Positions 43,801 through 52,123 of a DNA stretch of 64,000 bases are shown piece after piece (position 1 is the first letter of the stretch; each line of letters begins with the position of its first letter). The stretch is taken from positions 2,728,001-2,792,000 of the forward strand of contig JADJTD010000001.1 in assembly GCA_016711345.1 (NCBI GenBank), given 5' to 3'. The translations under genes and the position numbers were made by a program. The stretch is from Chloracidobacterium sp. (GTDB lineage Bacteria; Acidobacteriota; Blastocatellia; Pyrinomonadales; Pyrinomonadaceae). The notes beneath the pieces were generated by a model. That model worked only from the letters and a program-made list of their open reading frames with translations, had not been told where the DNA came from and did not search any database.

Positions 43801-46611
43801 TCCGTCGGGAGCGGCACAACCGTCGCCACGGGCGGCAACGTACTTACGTTTAACGGCACAACATTTACCAACAGTGGAACCGTAACCGGTGCTGTTCGAA
43901 CTACGGGAGCAAATGTCGGCCTTAATGCCGGAGCAAGCGGATTTAATGCGTCACTTACCGTCAACTCCGGCACCACTGATGCACAAGGCACGGTGAACTC
44001 GACCTTGACCGTCGATGCGACCGCAACTGCATTAACGGTCCCAGCAGCGCAAACGTTAACCATCATCGGCAATGCAACCGTTGGAGCGCCGCTTAGCGGT
44101 TCCGGAACGTTCAGAGTTAACGGTGCAACATTTACCAATAATGCCGGCGTATCAGTCAGTTCATTTGTTTTTGGCGGGGCTGCTCAATCGCTTGCAGGAA
44201 CGGGTAGCTTTACGGGAAATATCGCAACCATACTTAGCGGCTCGACCACAACGCTGGCAGTCGATAAGCAAATGGGAGCAGTCACGATCAACACCGGTGC
44301 AACATTCAATATCACAAATCGGACTCTCTTGCTCTCAAATGCAGGAACGGCTTTAAGCGGCTCCGGCACATTTACCGTCACTGGCAGCACGGTCGAATAC
44401 AACGGCTCGGCTGCGCAGACCTTAGCCGGATTTACGCCATACAACAATCTCAACATGAACAATGCGGCCGGCGTAACGGGCTTTGCCGGGCTGACCGTAA
44501 ACGAATTGCTGCGTGTCAAGGCAGGTACATTCACGAGCAGCAGTACATACAAAAACGTTCAGATAGACAGCGGATCTACTCTTGCCGGAACCAACGGAAC
44601 GACTATCAATGTCAACGGAAACTGGGTTAACAACGGCACCTTTACCGCAAACACCAACACTGTCAATTTCAACGGTTCAAGTGCTCAATCTATTGGCGGC
44701 ACTTCGGCAACAACATTTAACAACTTAACGATCTCTAACGCCGGTTCGGGCGTCAGTCTCATCCAGAACGCTGCTGCCAACGGCGTCCTTACGCTGACAA
44801 ACGACTTCAACACTGGATCAAACATTCTGACTATGCCCTCTACCGGAACTTCGACCGGCGTAGCAGATGTCATCGGAAACGTAAAACGCACAGGATTTAC
44901 TGGCGGCGGAGCAGCCCTCAGCTTCGGCAATCCCTTTAACAGCATCGCATTTGCAGTGGGTGGAACATTGCCAACCGAAGTTACCGTCAACATGACAAAA
45001 ACACAGCCGTCCGGTTTTGCCAATGCTGTCACGCGATCATATACAATTACACCCACAGGCGGCACTGGATATTCAACAACCGTGCGGCTGCATTACCTTG
45101 ACAGTGAACTCAATGGGAATACGGAAGCGACGCTAAAGCTTTTCAGATTTATCGGATCGTGGGTTCAAGTTGGAGTTTCGGCAAACAACACTACTAATAA
45201 TTGGGTTGAGCAGACCGGTGTAACGCAGTTTTCACCATGGGCTATCAGCACTAACGGTGTGCCCACGCCAACCGCAACAAACACACCGACATCAACATCC
45301 ACAAATACAGCAACCGCTACATCGACGAACACACCGTCTGCTACAAGCACAGCAACCTTTACACCGACAAACACGGCAACAGCCACAGCGACGTCGACAA
45401 ACACCGCAACGCCGACGCCGACTGCTCCGGTAGCGATCAGCGGAACTGTAACATACGGCAATGCAATTCCGGCAGCGACGCGGTTTGTGTCGAATGTGCT
45501 GATGAGCGGAGTCGGGTCGCCGAATGTATCGACAACGACTAGTTTTCCGGGAGGGACATATTCGCTCACAGGCTTTGGAGCGGGTTCATACACCGTCACG
45601 CCTACAAAGACGGGAGCGATAAATGGAGCGATCTCATCATTCGATGCGGCAAGAATATCGCAGCATGCAGTAGGGCCGCCTAATCCGCAGTTGACCGGCA
45701 ATCAGCTGCTTGTGGCGGACACAAGCAATAACGGCACGATCTCTTCGTTCGATGCCGCACAGGTTGCCGGTTACTCGGTTAACAGCCCGCCGTTCGGCCA
45801 GGCCGGACAATGGAAATTCCTGCCTGTAAGCAGAACGTACGCCTCAGTGGCCAGCAGCATTGCCGGCGAGGATTACAGTGCACTGCTCATGGGCGAGGTT
45901 ACAGGTAACTGGACGAACACAAATGCAAGGACTGCAAACGGCCCTGAGCGTGAGATCGCAGTTACCGTACCAAATCTTGCGACACCGGCGGATGACGAGG
46001 TGATAGTTCCCGTAACTGTACATGGAGCAATGAACAAAGGGATCATCTCGTATGAATTCGACCTAAGGTATGATCCGACTGTCATACAACCTCAGGCCGA
46101 ACCGGTCGGTGTCGCAGGAACTGTAAGCGGAAGGCTGTCTTTTGCGGTGAACGCCAAAGAACCGGGCCTTCTCAGAGTCGCGGTTTACGGCCCAGTACCA
46201 ATTGCTGAGAACGGAGTTCTGCTGAATCTCAGATTCACGGCGGTTGGAGCACCGGGTTCGGTATCACCGCTCACGTGGGAGAGGCTTGTATTTAACGAAG
46301 GCGATCCAGGCGTAACAGCTGCCGACGGACAGGTAGAATTGTCGGCAGCATCACCAAACAGTGCTGAGATAACGGGCCGTCTGCTAGATGCGATGGGACA
46401 GGGCATTCCGAATGCCCGCGTTATCTTGACAGACTCGACTGGTCAGCGTCGCTCTACGATCTCCAACGGTTTTGGAGTTTACAGGTTTGGCGGCTTGCAG
46501 GTCGGCCAAACCTATACAGTCAGCATTGAGTCAAGACATTACGCCTTTGATCCGCTGACCGTCAGCATCACCGGTCAAATGCTAAGCCTCGATTTGATCG
46601 CTGAGCAGTAA
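40810..46611 (+). CDS. Giant secreted beta-solenoid / dockerin-cohesin-like surface protein 2
   Basis: 1,933 residues. AAGGAGA (40794-40800) sits nine bases before the ATG. A signal peptide (FCLLGITFFAVCLLANVSVNA) is cut near AQA. The body (about 35-1480) is a Thr/Ser/Gly/Asn-rich beta-solenoid that begins with a GDWTTPATWTFTG segment like that of the protein at 23007. It contains four imperfect repeats of about 170 residues (GGSLTVLNGAT, GNLTVDTGGTMTK, GANIVNNGTITGGSF). After a beta-sandwich region comes the Thr/Pro linker and then the same dockerin-like, cohesin-like and terminal domains as giant protein 1. The N-terminal body is unrelated in sequence to that of protein 1, so the shared C-terminus is a portable module. 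Likely a surface adhesin or structural protein. Confidence 0.85.
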   Translation: MKTMPGRNSQNFRFCLLGITFFAVCLLANVSVNAQATFTAAASGDWTTPATWTFTGTDGDGVPDGDDVVTVPNTRVVTITGAQTVRNLTVSAGGTVTAGPGATLTFSGTGPSSSLTNSGTVNGTGSLILQGTSSCSIGGTFTAPLTIANGTTSVSSSTIGGSFTVQNGATVNSTNQSLVFNGNLTVDAGGTMTKSSSGINFNGANLVNNGTITGGSFNFMGSGAQNLSGAGTITAAIVVFNGSVATLASDATFGNGNVTATSLALNTGAIVAVGGNTLNLNGVSVTGQGATNGMGSVRFQAVSSLTSTANQTAPVVIASGTTTANGTLGGSLTVLNGATLNSINLSLTVNGNLTVDTGGTMTKTSNTVTASGANIVNNGTITGGSFTFVGGASQTYSGTGTLTAGITVFGGTTVSFTTNVTIGDGATPTSIALSTGGTIAIGANTLTINGGSLSGAGATNGAGSIRFQGSSTLTSNSNFTAPFVIESGTTTSNGTIGGSLTVLNGATLNSINLSLAVVGNLTVDSGGTMTKTSNTVSASGANIVNNGTITGGSFNLTGSGTQNLSGTGTFTVAMTVFNGSVTTLVSDLKIGDGVAASSLSVSTGGTFAVGGFTLTLNGVSVGGAGAYTSTGAGVIRTQGTSSLNVGASFTGSLLIDSGTTTASGSTIGGSLTVNTGATFNSTNQTITVLGNLTVNVGGTMTKTSAAINANGANIVNNGTITGGTLVFGRSGAQTLSGTGTTAAAASILSGSIVTLASNHQLNTLAVNTGGTFATSTFMAFLNGAGTALSGAGTIANVNVTYNGTAAQTVQTVGVSYNQLGIDNTAGVTLSAAESVASLLTLTNGTFTNGAFLTLAANATIARGNGTLAALPTFSGVINITYFGSNPIATGNEIPPSNTIGNLTNNNTHTVTLSNSLTVNGNASTSAGSTLSGGGGIALTFNGTVFSNGGTESVPTTTFSGGTQSILGTGAWTGSVFQITGTSNTSLANNITFSNGSFSVGSGTTVATGGNVLTFNGTTFTNSGTVTGAVRTTGANVGLNAGASGFNASLTVNSGTTDAQGTVNSTLTVDATATALTVPAAQTLTIIGNATVGAPLSGSGTFRVNGATFTNNAGVSVSSFVFGGAAQSLAGTGSFTGNIATILSGSTTTLAVDKQMGAVTINTGATFNITNRTLLLSNAGTALSGSGTFTVTGSTVEYNGSAAQTLAGFTPYNNLNMNNAAGVTGFAGLTVNELLRVKAGTFTSSSTYKNVQIDSGSTLAGTNGTTINVNGNWVNNGTFTANTNTVNFNGSSAQSIGGTSATTFNNLTISNAGSGVSLIQNAAANGVLTLTNDFNTGSNILTMPSTGTSTGVADVIGNVKRTGFTGGGAALSFGNPFNSIAFAVGGTLPTEVTVNMTKTQPSGFANAVTRSYTITPTGGTGYSTTVRLHYLDSELNGNTEATLKLFRFIGSWVQVGVSANNTTNNWVEQTGVTQFSPWAISTNGVPTPTATNTPTSTSTNTATATSTNTPSATSTATFTPTNTATATATSTNTATPTPTAPVAISGTVTYGNAIPAATRFVSNVLMSGVGSPNVSTTTSFPGGTYSLTGFGAGSYTVTPTKTGAINGAISSFDAARISQHAVGPPNPQLTGNQLLVADTSNNGTISSFDAAQVAGYSVNSPPFGQAGQWKFLPVSRTYASVASSIAGEDYSALLMGEVTGNWTNTNARTANGPEREIAVTVPNLATPADDEVIVPVTVHGAMNKGIISYEFDLRYDPTVIQPQAEPVGVAGTVSGRLSFAVNAKEPGLLRVAVYGPVPIAENGVLLNLRFTAVGAPGSVSPLTWERLVFNEGDPGVTAADGQVELSAASPNSAEITGRLLDAMGQGIPNARVILTDSTGQRRSTISNGFGVYRFGGLQVGQTYTVSIESRHYAFDPLTVSITGQMLSLDLIAEQ
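41220..43030 (+). repeat. Four tandem imperfect repeats of about 505-513 bp
   Basis: The GG(C/A)GG(A/C)AC(G/A)ATGAC motif coding GGTMTK recurs at about 41374, 41881, 42385 and 42898, each in a similar surround (GNLTVD before it, NGTITGG after it). The middle two copies are most alike. Confidence 0.8.
45283..46601 (+). repeat. 1,319-bp perfect direct repeat, copy 2 (3' end of giant gene 2)
   Basis: Identical at every position I compared to 36463-37781, in the same frame. Sequence on both sides differs immediately. Confidence 0.95.
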
Positions 46612-46633
46612 AAAATTATTCCTAATAACAAAC

Positions 46634-46671
46634 AAGAAAGGCGACTCGGAAATTTCCAAGCCGCCTTTCTT
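46634..46671. terminator. Bidirectional terminator between giant gene 2 and the TonB receptor
   Basis: AAGAAAGGCG (46634-46643) pairs with CGCCTTTCTT (46662-46671), with an inner GGAA/TTCC stem. It sits between convergent stop codons at 46611 and 46691. Confidence 0.85.
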
Positions 46672-46690
46672 AATATTAATAACTACGTTA

Positions 46691-49435
46691 TTAAAACCGA
46701 TACTGATAACGCAGCGTGATGCTCCTCCCTGAGCCATCAATTCCCCATCCTGGTGAACGATGCCCCTTGTCGCCAATATTTTCAAAGTCAGCGGTGATCT
46801 CGTGACTCTCACCAAATCGATATCCACCCCGTACATTAAATAACGCATAGCCCGGGATCGCACCAAAGAGAGGCACGGCGGTATTGTTATCCACCACCAG
46901 AACGCCATTGATGACTGTTCCGATTGGAAGCACTCGGTTCTGCACCTGAGCAAGGGTCTCACCGGTCGAGACCAAGATGCCGCCAGCCGAGCCACAGCCT
47001 GTTGTTCCCGGTGTCGTTATACCTCGAATGCAAGCTCCTCGTCGGAAATAGTTCAGGATCTGAGCCCTCGTTCGAGCACCGCCAGTGCGCCTGTCTGCTA
47101 AATCCAACGACGAAAGACGTGTTTGTCGGCCTGCTGTATTCGCATAGCCCTCGACCCAGTATCGTTTACCTGTCGGTTGATATCGCAGCCGCACAAAACC
47201 GAATTGAGGCGGTATTCCACCACCGCCAAGATTAGGGGGAACTCCGGTCGCCTTGTCCTCGGCAAAAACATGCGAATAGTTTCCCGCCGTCAACCACGAA
47301 TCCGTAAATCGGTAAACAAATTCTGCCTCGGTGCCTTTTACCCGCGTGTTGCTGAAATTTGCCTGTACAAGTACCGGTGAAGTGGAAGCCGCTACGAACA
47401 CGGCGCCGTTAGAATTTTGCGCGATTATAGTTTGACTGCCAAGTTGCGTGCCAACAGCTCCGGGAGGCAAAATGAGTGTCTGGCGAACGATCGTTTTACC
47501 CAAATCGATCAGGAAGCCGTTCAAGCTACCCTCAAATCTCCGGTTTCTATATCGGACGCTAAGATCGTAATTGTTGCTGATCTCTGAGCTTAAAGGCGAG
47601 ACAGAAAAGCCCGAAGACACGGCCGTAGCATCGGCGGTGGTGCCTATCGTTGCACCGAGTCCTGCCACGCTGGAGGTAGAGACTTGAAAGCCGACGCCGA
47701 CGAGTCCGAGTCCGCCCAAACTGGTGATATTCGGAGCTCGAAACCCACGCGAGTAATTAAAGGCGGCGTTCAACCCATCAGTGATAGTGACGGTTGCTCC
47801 GATCCTGCCTGAAAAATCCTCAAACCTCTCCGAGTCGTCCGGAAAGAGCGGGGCTCCGCCGACCATCGGAGCATCGGCCGCACGAGCCTTATATTGCCCG
47901 ACGTTATAACGCAGTGCGCCGCTTAACCTCAATCGACCCTGCACCGCTTCAAACACATCCTGAACGTAAATGCCGCTTAGATCGTAGGTCGATCCGTTCG
48001 GAACCCGCGGCCTGACAAGCGTAACAGCTAGCGTTGCAGGGTCGGTGCTGAAGGACGGCGCCGTGACCCTGTCGTGATAATGATCGCCGCCGACGAGAAA
48101 ATTGTTCCGCGCAAACTGCTTGTCCAGGAAAAAGCCGACACCCCAAACGGTTGTACGTTCTTTATCGTTTGTGATGGCCGCTAGAAAATTTCCCTGGCCG
48201 CCCTGATTTATCCTCTCTTCGCGTTGGCTGTTATAGGAAACTTTCGCCGAGAAGGTATCAAAGAAGCCGGCTCCAACCTTGACATAACGAAGGTAGCCAA
48301 AATCGAGCATCAAATTGCGAAGATCCGCGATCAGGTTGCCGTCGCCGCCAATCAATTGATCGTAACGCTTGCCGCCGTCTTGGTGACTTCGTTGATAGCG
48401 AAAACTCACATTCTGATCGTTCGCCATAGCAAAGTTCATCTGAAATGTGCCGCCGTATTGCGTGAACGCAGTATCGGGAAGTCGGTCGCTGCCGATGATG
48501 TCTGACGAGAGGCCGAAAAATCGCGTAATCGAAGAATGGCTCTCAATGCCGCCGCCCGGGCGCCAGGTGTTTACGCGGCGCCCCACAATATTGCCCAGCA
48601 CACCGAATCTTTTCGTGCCATAACCGACCAGGGCATTACTGCCGAACGAAGTGTCTGCGCTGGTGAACGAGGTGTTTAGTTCACCGTTCCATTTGGGAGA
48701 GTCAAACCCATACTCAGGCTGTCGTGAGATTAACTGGACGTTGCCGCCGAGGCCGTCCGAGCCGAACTGTGCCGTATTGGGGCTACGTTGTACCTCGACG
48801 GAACCGAGAGATGACGGTTCATTGAGATTGAAAAACGTATTGATGCCGCCGCGTTGTGTCGAGTTCGTGTACCGGATGCCATCAACGTAAACACCTACCT
48901 CGGTCAACCCGCGGACCAAGATCGCTCCTATAGTGGGACTCGTCCGCTGCAGCGAAACTCCCACTTCTTCATCGGCGACCTGCGCAAGAACACTAGTCGT
49001 ACGCTGCGCTATGCCGTCGGAAGTGATGAGGTTGAGCTGGATCGGTACATTAATTTTGTCCGCTGCAAGGCCGGTATCGGCTGTCACGGTCACCATTCCT
49101 GTTACTTGATTAACCTGAAGCTTCAGGTTGGCTTCAATGGGTCCGCTGCCCGTAACCTTCACCGAAACGTTCTGCGGACTAAAGTCCTTACGGGACGCAG
49201 TAAGAACATATGAGCCTTCGGCAACATTTTCAAAGCTGTATTTTCCCTGCTCATCGGTCTCGACCGCTGCCAACACTACTTGCTGGGCGTTGGCAAGCGT
49301 TACCGCTGCCCCCGGAACAACCAAGCCTGCCTCATCCGTTACCGTTCCGCTAATGCGATTTTGCCCCAAAGCCTGGGTGCCTGTGACCGCCATAAGGCAG
49401 ACGCATAACGCGAAGTAATAAATGTAGTTCTTCAT
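46691..49435 (-). CDS. TonB-dependent outer-membrane receptor with N-terminal carboxypeptidase-regulatory domain (Oar-like)
   Basis: 914 residues. A signal peptide (YIYYFALCVCLMAVTGTQALG) precedes an approximately 85-residue carboxypeptidase-regulatory-like domain (ISGTVTDEAGLVVPGAAVTL), then the plug (ILVRGLTEVGVYVDGIRY, GSVEVQRSPNTAQFGSDGLGG) and a beta-barrel ending in RYQYRF with the terminal Phe recognised by the BAM machinery. No clear TonB box was identified. Such receptors import siderophores, vitamins, oligosaccharides or peptides and are numerous in this phylum. Substrate is unknown. It is monocistronic and convergent with giant gene 2, so a functional link to the adhesin locus is only positional. 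Confidence 0.92.
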   Translation of the reverse strand: MKNYIYYFALCVCLMAVTGTQALGQNRISGTVTDEAGLVVPGAAVTLANAQQVVLAAVETDEQGKYSFENVAEGSYVLTASRKDFSPQNVSVKVTGSGPIEANLKLQVNQVTGMVTVTADTGLAADKINVPIQLNLITSDGIAQRTTSVLAQVADEEVGVSLQRTSPTIGAILVRGLTEVGVYVDGIRYTNSTQRGGINTFFNLNEPSSLGSVEVQRSPNTAQFGSDGLGGNVQLISRQPEYGFDSPKWNGELNTSFTSADTSFGSNALVGYGTKRFGVLGNIVGRRVNTWRPGGGIESHSSITRFFGLSSDIIGSDRLPDTAFTQYGGTFQMNFAMANDQNVSFRYQRSHQDGGKRYDQLIGGDGNLIADLRNLMLDFGYLRYVKVGAGFFDTFSAKVSYNSQREERINQGGQGNFLAAITNDKERTTVWGVGFFLDKQFARNNFLVGGDHYHDRVTAPSFSTDPATLAVTLVRPRVPNGSTYDLSGIYVQDVFEAVQGRLRLSGALRYNVGQYKARAADAPMVGGAPLFPDDSERFEDFSGRIGATVTITDGLNAAFNYSRGFRAPNITSLGGLGLVGVGFQVSTSSVAGLGATIGTTADATAVSSGFSVSPLSSEISNNYDLSVRYRNRRFEGSLNGFLIDLGKTIVRQTLILPPGAVGTQLGSQTIIAQNSNGAVFVAASTSPVLVQANFSNTRVKGTEAEFVYRFTDSWLTAGNYSHVFAEDKATGVPPNLGGGGIPPQFGFVRLRYQPTGKRYWVEGYANTAGRQTRLSSLDLADRRTGGARTRAQILNYFRRGACIRGITTPGTTGCGSAGGILVSTGETLAQVQNRVLPIGTVINGVLVVDNNTAVPLFGAIPGYALFNVRGGYRFGESHEITADFENIGDKGHRSPGWGIDGSGRSITLRYQYRF

Positions 49436-49524
49436 AATCGCACTTTCTTTAGATTATTGAGCGACGAGCAGCAAAAATATCTGGTCGTGAGATTATTACC
49501 AGGGTTCGCAGGTATTTGATGTGA

Positions 49525-49908
49525 TCACTCGACTTGATAGGTAGCAACACTGGTTGGTGTTTCAAAACAACGAACTTTATAAACTTTCACACGTTCGTCC
49601 GCAACGCGCGTATTAAGGTATTCGAGAAAATATCGGGCTAGATTTTCAGCCGACGGGTTCAACTCTTCGTCAAATGGCGGCAGCTCATTGATATTGCGAT
49701 GGTCGAGGTATTTTACGATCTCGTCCGCCGCCGTTTTCAAGTCACCAAAATCTATCAACAGCCCAATATTGTTCAACTCCTCGCCGCGAGCATAGATCTC
49801 GATCTTGTAATTGTGCCCATGCAGATTTTCGCACTTTCCCTTATACCCACGCAGTTGATGAGCCGATGAGAAATTGCGTTCGATCATTACTTCGTAGAAT
49901 GATGGCAT
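49525..49908 (-). CDS. queD: 6-pyruvoyl-tetrahydropterin synthase / QueD family protein
   Basis: 127 residues. The zinc ligands are H17 (FSSAHQL), H30 and H32 (ENLHGHNY), with the catalytic C26 four residues before H30 (C-E-N-L-H-G-H). The C-terminal CFETPTSVATY carries the conserved pterin-binding Glu. The family makes 6-carboxy-tetrahydropterin for queuosine and other 7-deazaguanines, or pyruvoyl-tetrahydropterin. The C-x3-HGH form supports QueD over eukaryotic-type PTPS. It follows the helicase gene by 35 bases on the same strand. No other queuosine gene is in the window. Confidence 0.88.
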   Translation of the reverse strand: MPSFYEVMIERNFSSAHQLRGYKGKCENLHGHNYKIEIYARGEELNNIGLLIDFGDLKTAADEIVKYLDHRNINELPPFDEELNPSAENLARYFLEYLNTRVADERVKVYKVRCFETPTSVATYQVE

Positions 49909-49943
49909 ATGGTTTAAGGCGATAATATCGCATGCTCGGAATG

Positions 49944-51935
49944 TTATTGCAATACTGCTTCGACGTCATTGAGATCGCCCGTTATCTTCATCCTCGGCAA
50001 ACTTTGGAGAAAATCCCGACCATAACCTTTGGAACGCAGTCTCGGATCCAGGATAGCGATAACACCACGGTCAGTCGTGCTTCGTATTAAACGGCCGACA
50101 CCTTGTTTAAGCGAGATGATAGCTTGCGGAACGCTGTAATCACTGAACGAGCGGCCGCCGTTTTCGTCGATGAATTTACTTCGTGCCTGGACGATCGGGT
50201 CGGTTGGGACGGCGAAGGGAAGTTTATCGATTATGACGCATGAAAGTTGTTCGCCTCGCACATCGACGCCCTGCCAAAAACTTGATGTGGCGAAAAGCAC
50301 AGCATTTGGCGTCGTGCGAAATTTGTCGATAATGCCGGTCTTCGACATCGAGCCCTGAAGAAAACACGGATAGCCGATGCGTGAAGAGACGAGTTCATAC
50401 AGCGCAGCCATTGATTGATTGCTGGTACAGAGTACGAACGCATGCCCGCGCGTTACCTGTAATATCTTGATTATTTCATTCGCAGCGACCTGTAAGAATT
50501 CCGGTGAACGCGGATCGGGCATCGACTTTGGCAGATAAAGAACTGCCTGCTTTTCGTGATCGAAGGACGACGGGGCGACAAGCGAATTTGTCTTTTCGGC
50601 GGTCAAACCCAAACGGTCGCGGATGAAATTAAAACTGCCGTTTGTCGAAAGCGTCGCTGAGGTGAGAATGCACGTCTCTACCTTGTTAAATAACTTTTCC
50701 TGCAGCAGCTCAGAGACATCGACCGGCGATGCCTGTAAAAAGACACCGCGTCCGCGACGTTCGAGCCAATAGACAAAGTTACGGTCGGCCTGTTTGACGA
50801 TAAAATCGAGATCGAATCGCGTCTGGCGGATGCGGCGGACGACACTCTCAGCTTCGGGTATTTTTTCCGAATAAACATCGACCTCGGTCTCAAGACGTTT
50901 CAGGTTTTCATCTAGCGATCTATATGTTTCGCCGAGCGGTGTTGGCGTGGTTTGGCCGTTGCTCGTGAGCGCGGCAAATGCATCAGGAAATAATGGAAAA
51001 CGGCCTTCCTGCGCGCGTGCCTGAGTGAATCTAACCCAAAATTGCTCAGAAAAACCATTGATTCGCGTCGAAGTTCTCATTATTCCACTCGTCGCGATGG
51101 CGTCGGTTATCGGTAATTGGTTTGCGTCGCGAATAATTTCGTCGATGCGGAAATTCGACACCTGAAAGCCAAAATAATCGGCAGCGATGTCTTCGATCAA
51201 GTGAGCTTCGTCAAAGATCACCGCGCCGTAATCTGGAAGCACCTTGCCAAACTGATTACCGCGAACATTGAGGTCGGCGAAGAAAAGATGATGGTTGACG
51301 ATCACGATGTCTGCACTGTCGGCACCTGCACGCATCCGCGTGATGAAGCAAGGCTCGAAATCCGGACACTTTTGGCCGATGCAAGTCTCGCTTTTCGCGT
51401 TTATGCGGTTCCAGAATGAAAGGTTTTCCGGTAAATAAGTGAGCTCGGCACGGTCGCCGGTCTTCGTTTCGAGCGACCATTCGACGACGTGGCGGAAATG
51501 GTCGATCTGATCCATACCGTCAAGAATCGGCTGATCGCCGTTCTTGTGAATGCGGTTAAGACATGCGTAATTCGACCGGCCTTTCATATAAGCCGCCGAA
51601 AACTTCTTTGGCATTATCTTTTGCAGGAAAGGAATGTCTTTTTCCATCAGCTGTTCCTGCAAATTCTTGGTGCCAGTTGAAATTATTACACGCTTATTCT
51701 TCTTTATGGATGCGGCTATCGCCGGAATGAGATAGGCGAGCGTCTTGCCGGTTCCTGTTCCGGCTTCGACAATTAGGTGCTTCTTATCTTCAAATGAGCG
51801 TGCGATTGCTTCGGCCATTTTTATCTGGCCTTCGCGATGTTCATAACTGTCGTGAAAGCGCGAGATGAGGCCGCCTTCGCCGAAGATTTCAGCAAATTCA
51901 TCGCTTCTTTCTGTTTGTGCGTTCTGTCCGCCCAT
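49944..51935 (-). CDS. DinG/XPD-type iron-sulfur DNA helicase
   Basis: 663-residue superfamily 2 helicase. Walker A GTGTGKT at 59-65; DEAH box at 242-245 (IFDEAHLI); QGVGRLIRS near the C-terminus is motif VI. Four cysteines, C125, C185, C190 and C196, lie between motifs I and II at the positions of the [4Fe-4S] cluster of XPD and DinG. These enzymes unwind DNA 5' to 3' and resolve R-loops and G-quadruplexes. It shares a strand and a 35-base gap with queD. Compared with E. coli DinG the N-terminus is shorter, and no exonuclease domain is present. Confidence 0.92.
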   Translation of the reverse strand: MGGQNAQTERSDEFAEIFGEGGLISRFHDSYEHREGQIKMAEAIARSFEDKKHLIVEAGTGTGKTLAYLIPAIAASIKKNKRVIISTGTKNLQEQLMEKDIPFLQKIMPKKFSAAYMKGRSNYACLNRIHKNGDQPILDGMDQIDHFRHVVEWSLETKTGDRAELTYLPENLSFWNRINAKSETCIGQKCPDFEPCFITRMRAGADSADIVIVNHHLFFADLNVRGNQFGKVLPDYGAVIFDEAHLIEDIAADYFGFQVSNFRIDEIIRDANQLPITDAIATSGIMRTSTRINGFSEQFWVRFTQARAQEGRFPLFPDAFAALTSNGQTTPTPLGETYRSLDENLKRLETEVDVYSEKIPEAESVVRRIRQTRFDLDFIVKQADRNFVYWLERRGRGVFLQASPVDVSELLQEKLFNKVETCILTSATLSTNGSFNFIRDRLGLTAEKTNSLVAPSSFDHEKQAVLYLPKSMPDPRSPEFLQVAANEIIKILQVTRGHAFVLCTSNQSMAALYELVSSRIGYPCFLQGSMSKTGIIDKFRTTPNAVLFATSSFWQGVDVRGEQLSCVIIDKLPFAVPTDPIVQARSKFIDENGGRSFSDYSVPQAIISLKQGVGRLIRSTTDRGVIAILDPRLRSKGYGRDFLQSLPRMKITGDLNDVEAVLQ

Positions 51936-52123
51936 TTTTATTGACTTAACATGTCATTTTTGTTACAAACAATGTTTGCAGCGAAATCATTTTCGATAGT
52001 AGCTTCCGGCTTCCCGAGGATACCCAGACTCTTATCTTAGTGTTTTTGTGCACCTATTTCGAACGGGATAGAATCTTTCGTATTTCTCGTCCGCAGCACT
52101 TCTTAATATTTGGAGATTTATCA

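Noticed and set aside
36463..46601. The 1,319-bp direct repeats as ends of a composite transposon
   Set aside because: They are coding sequence for a domain module, contain no transposase or terminal inverted repeats, and no target-site duplication was found.
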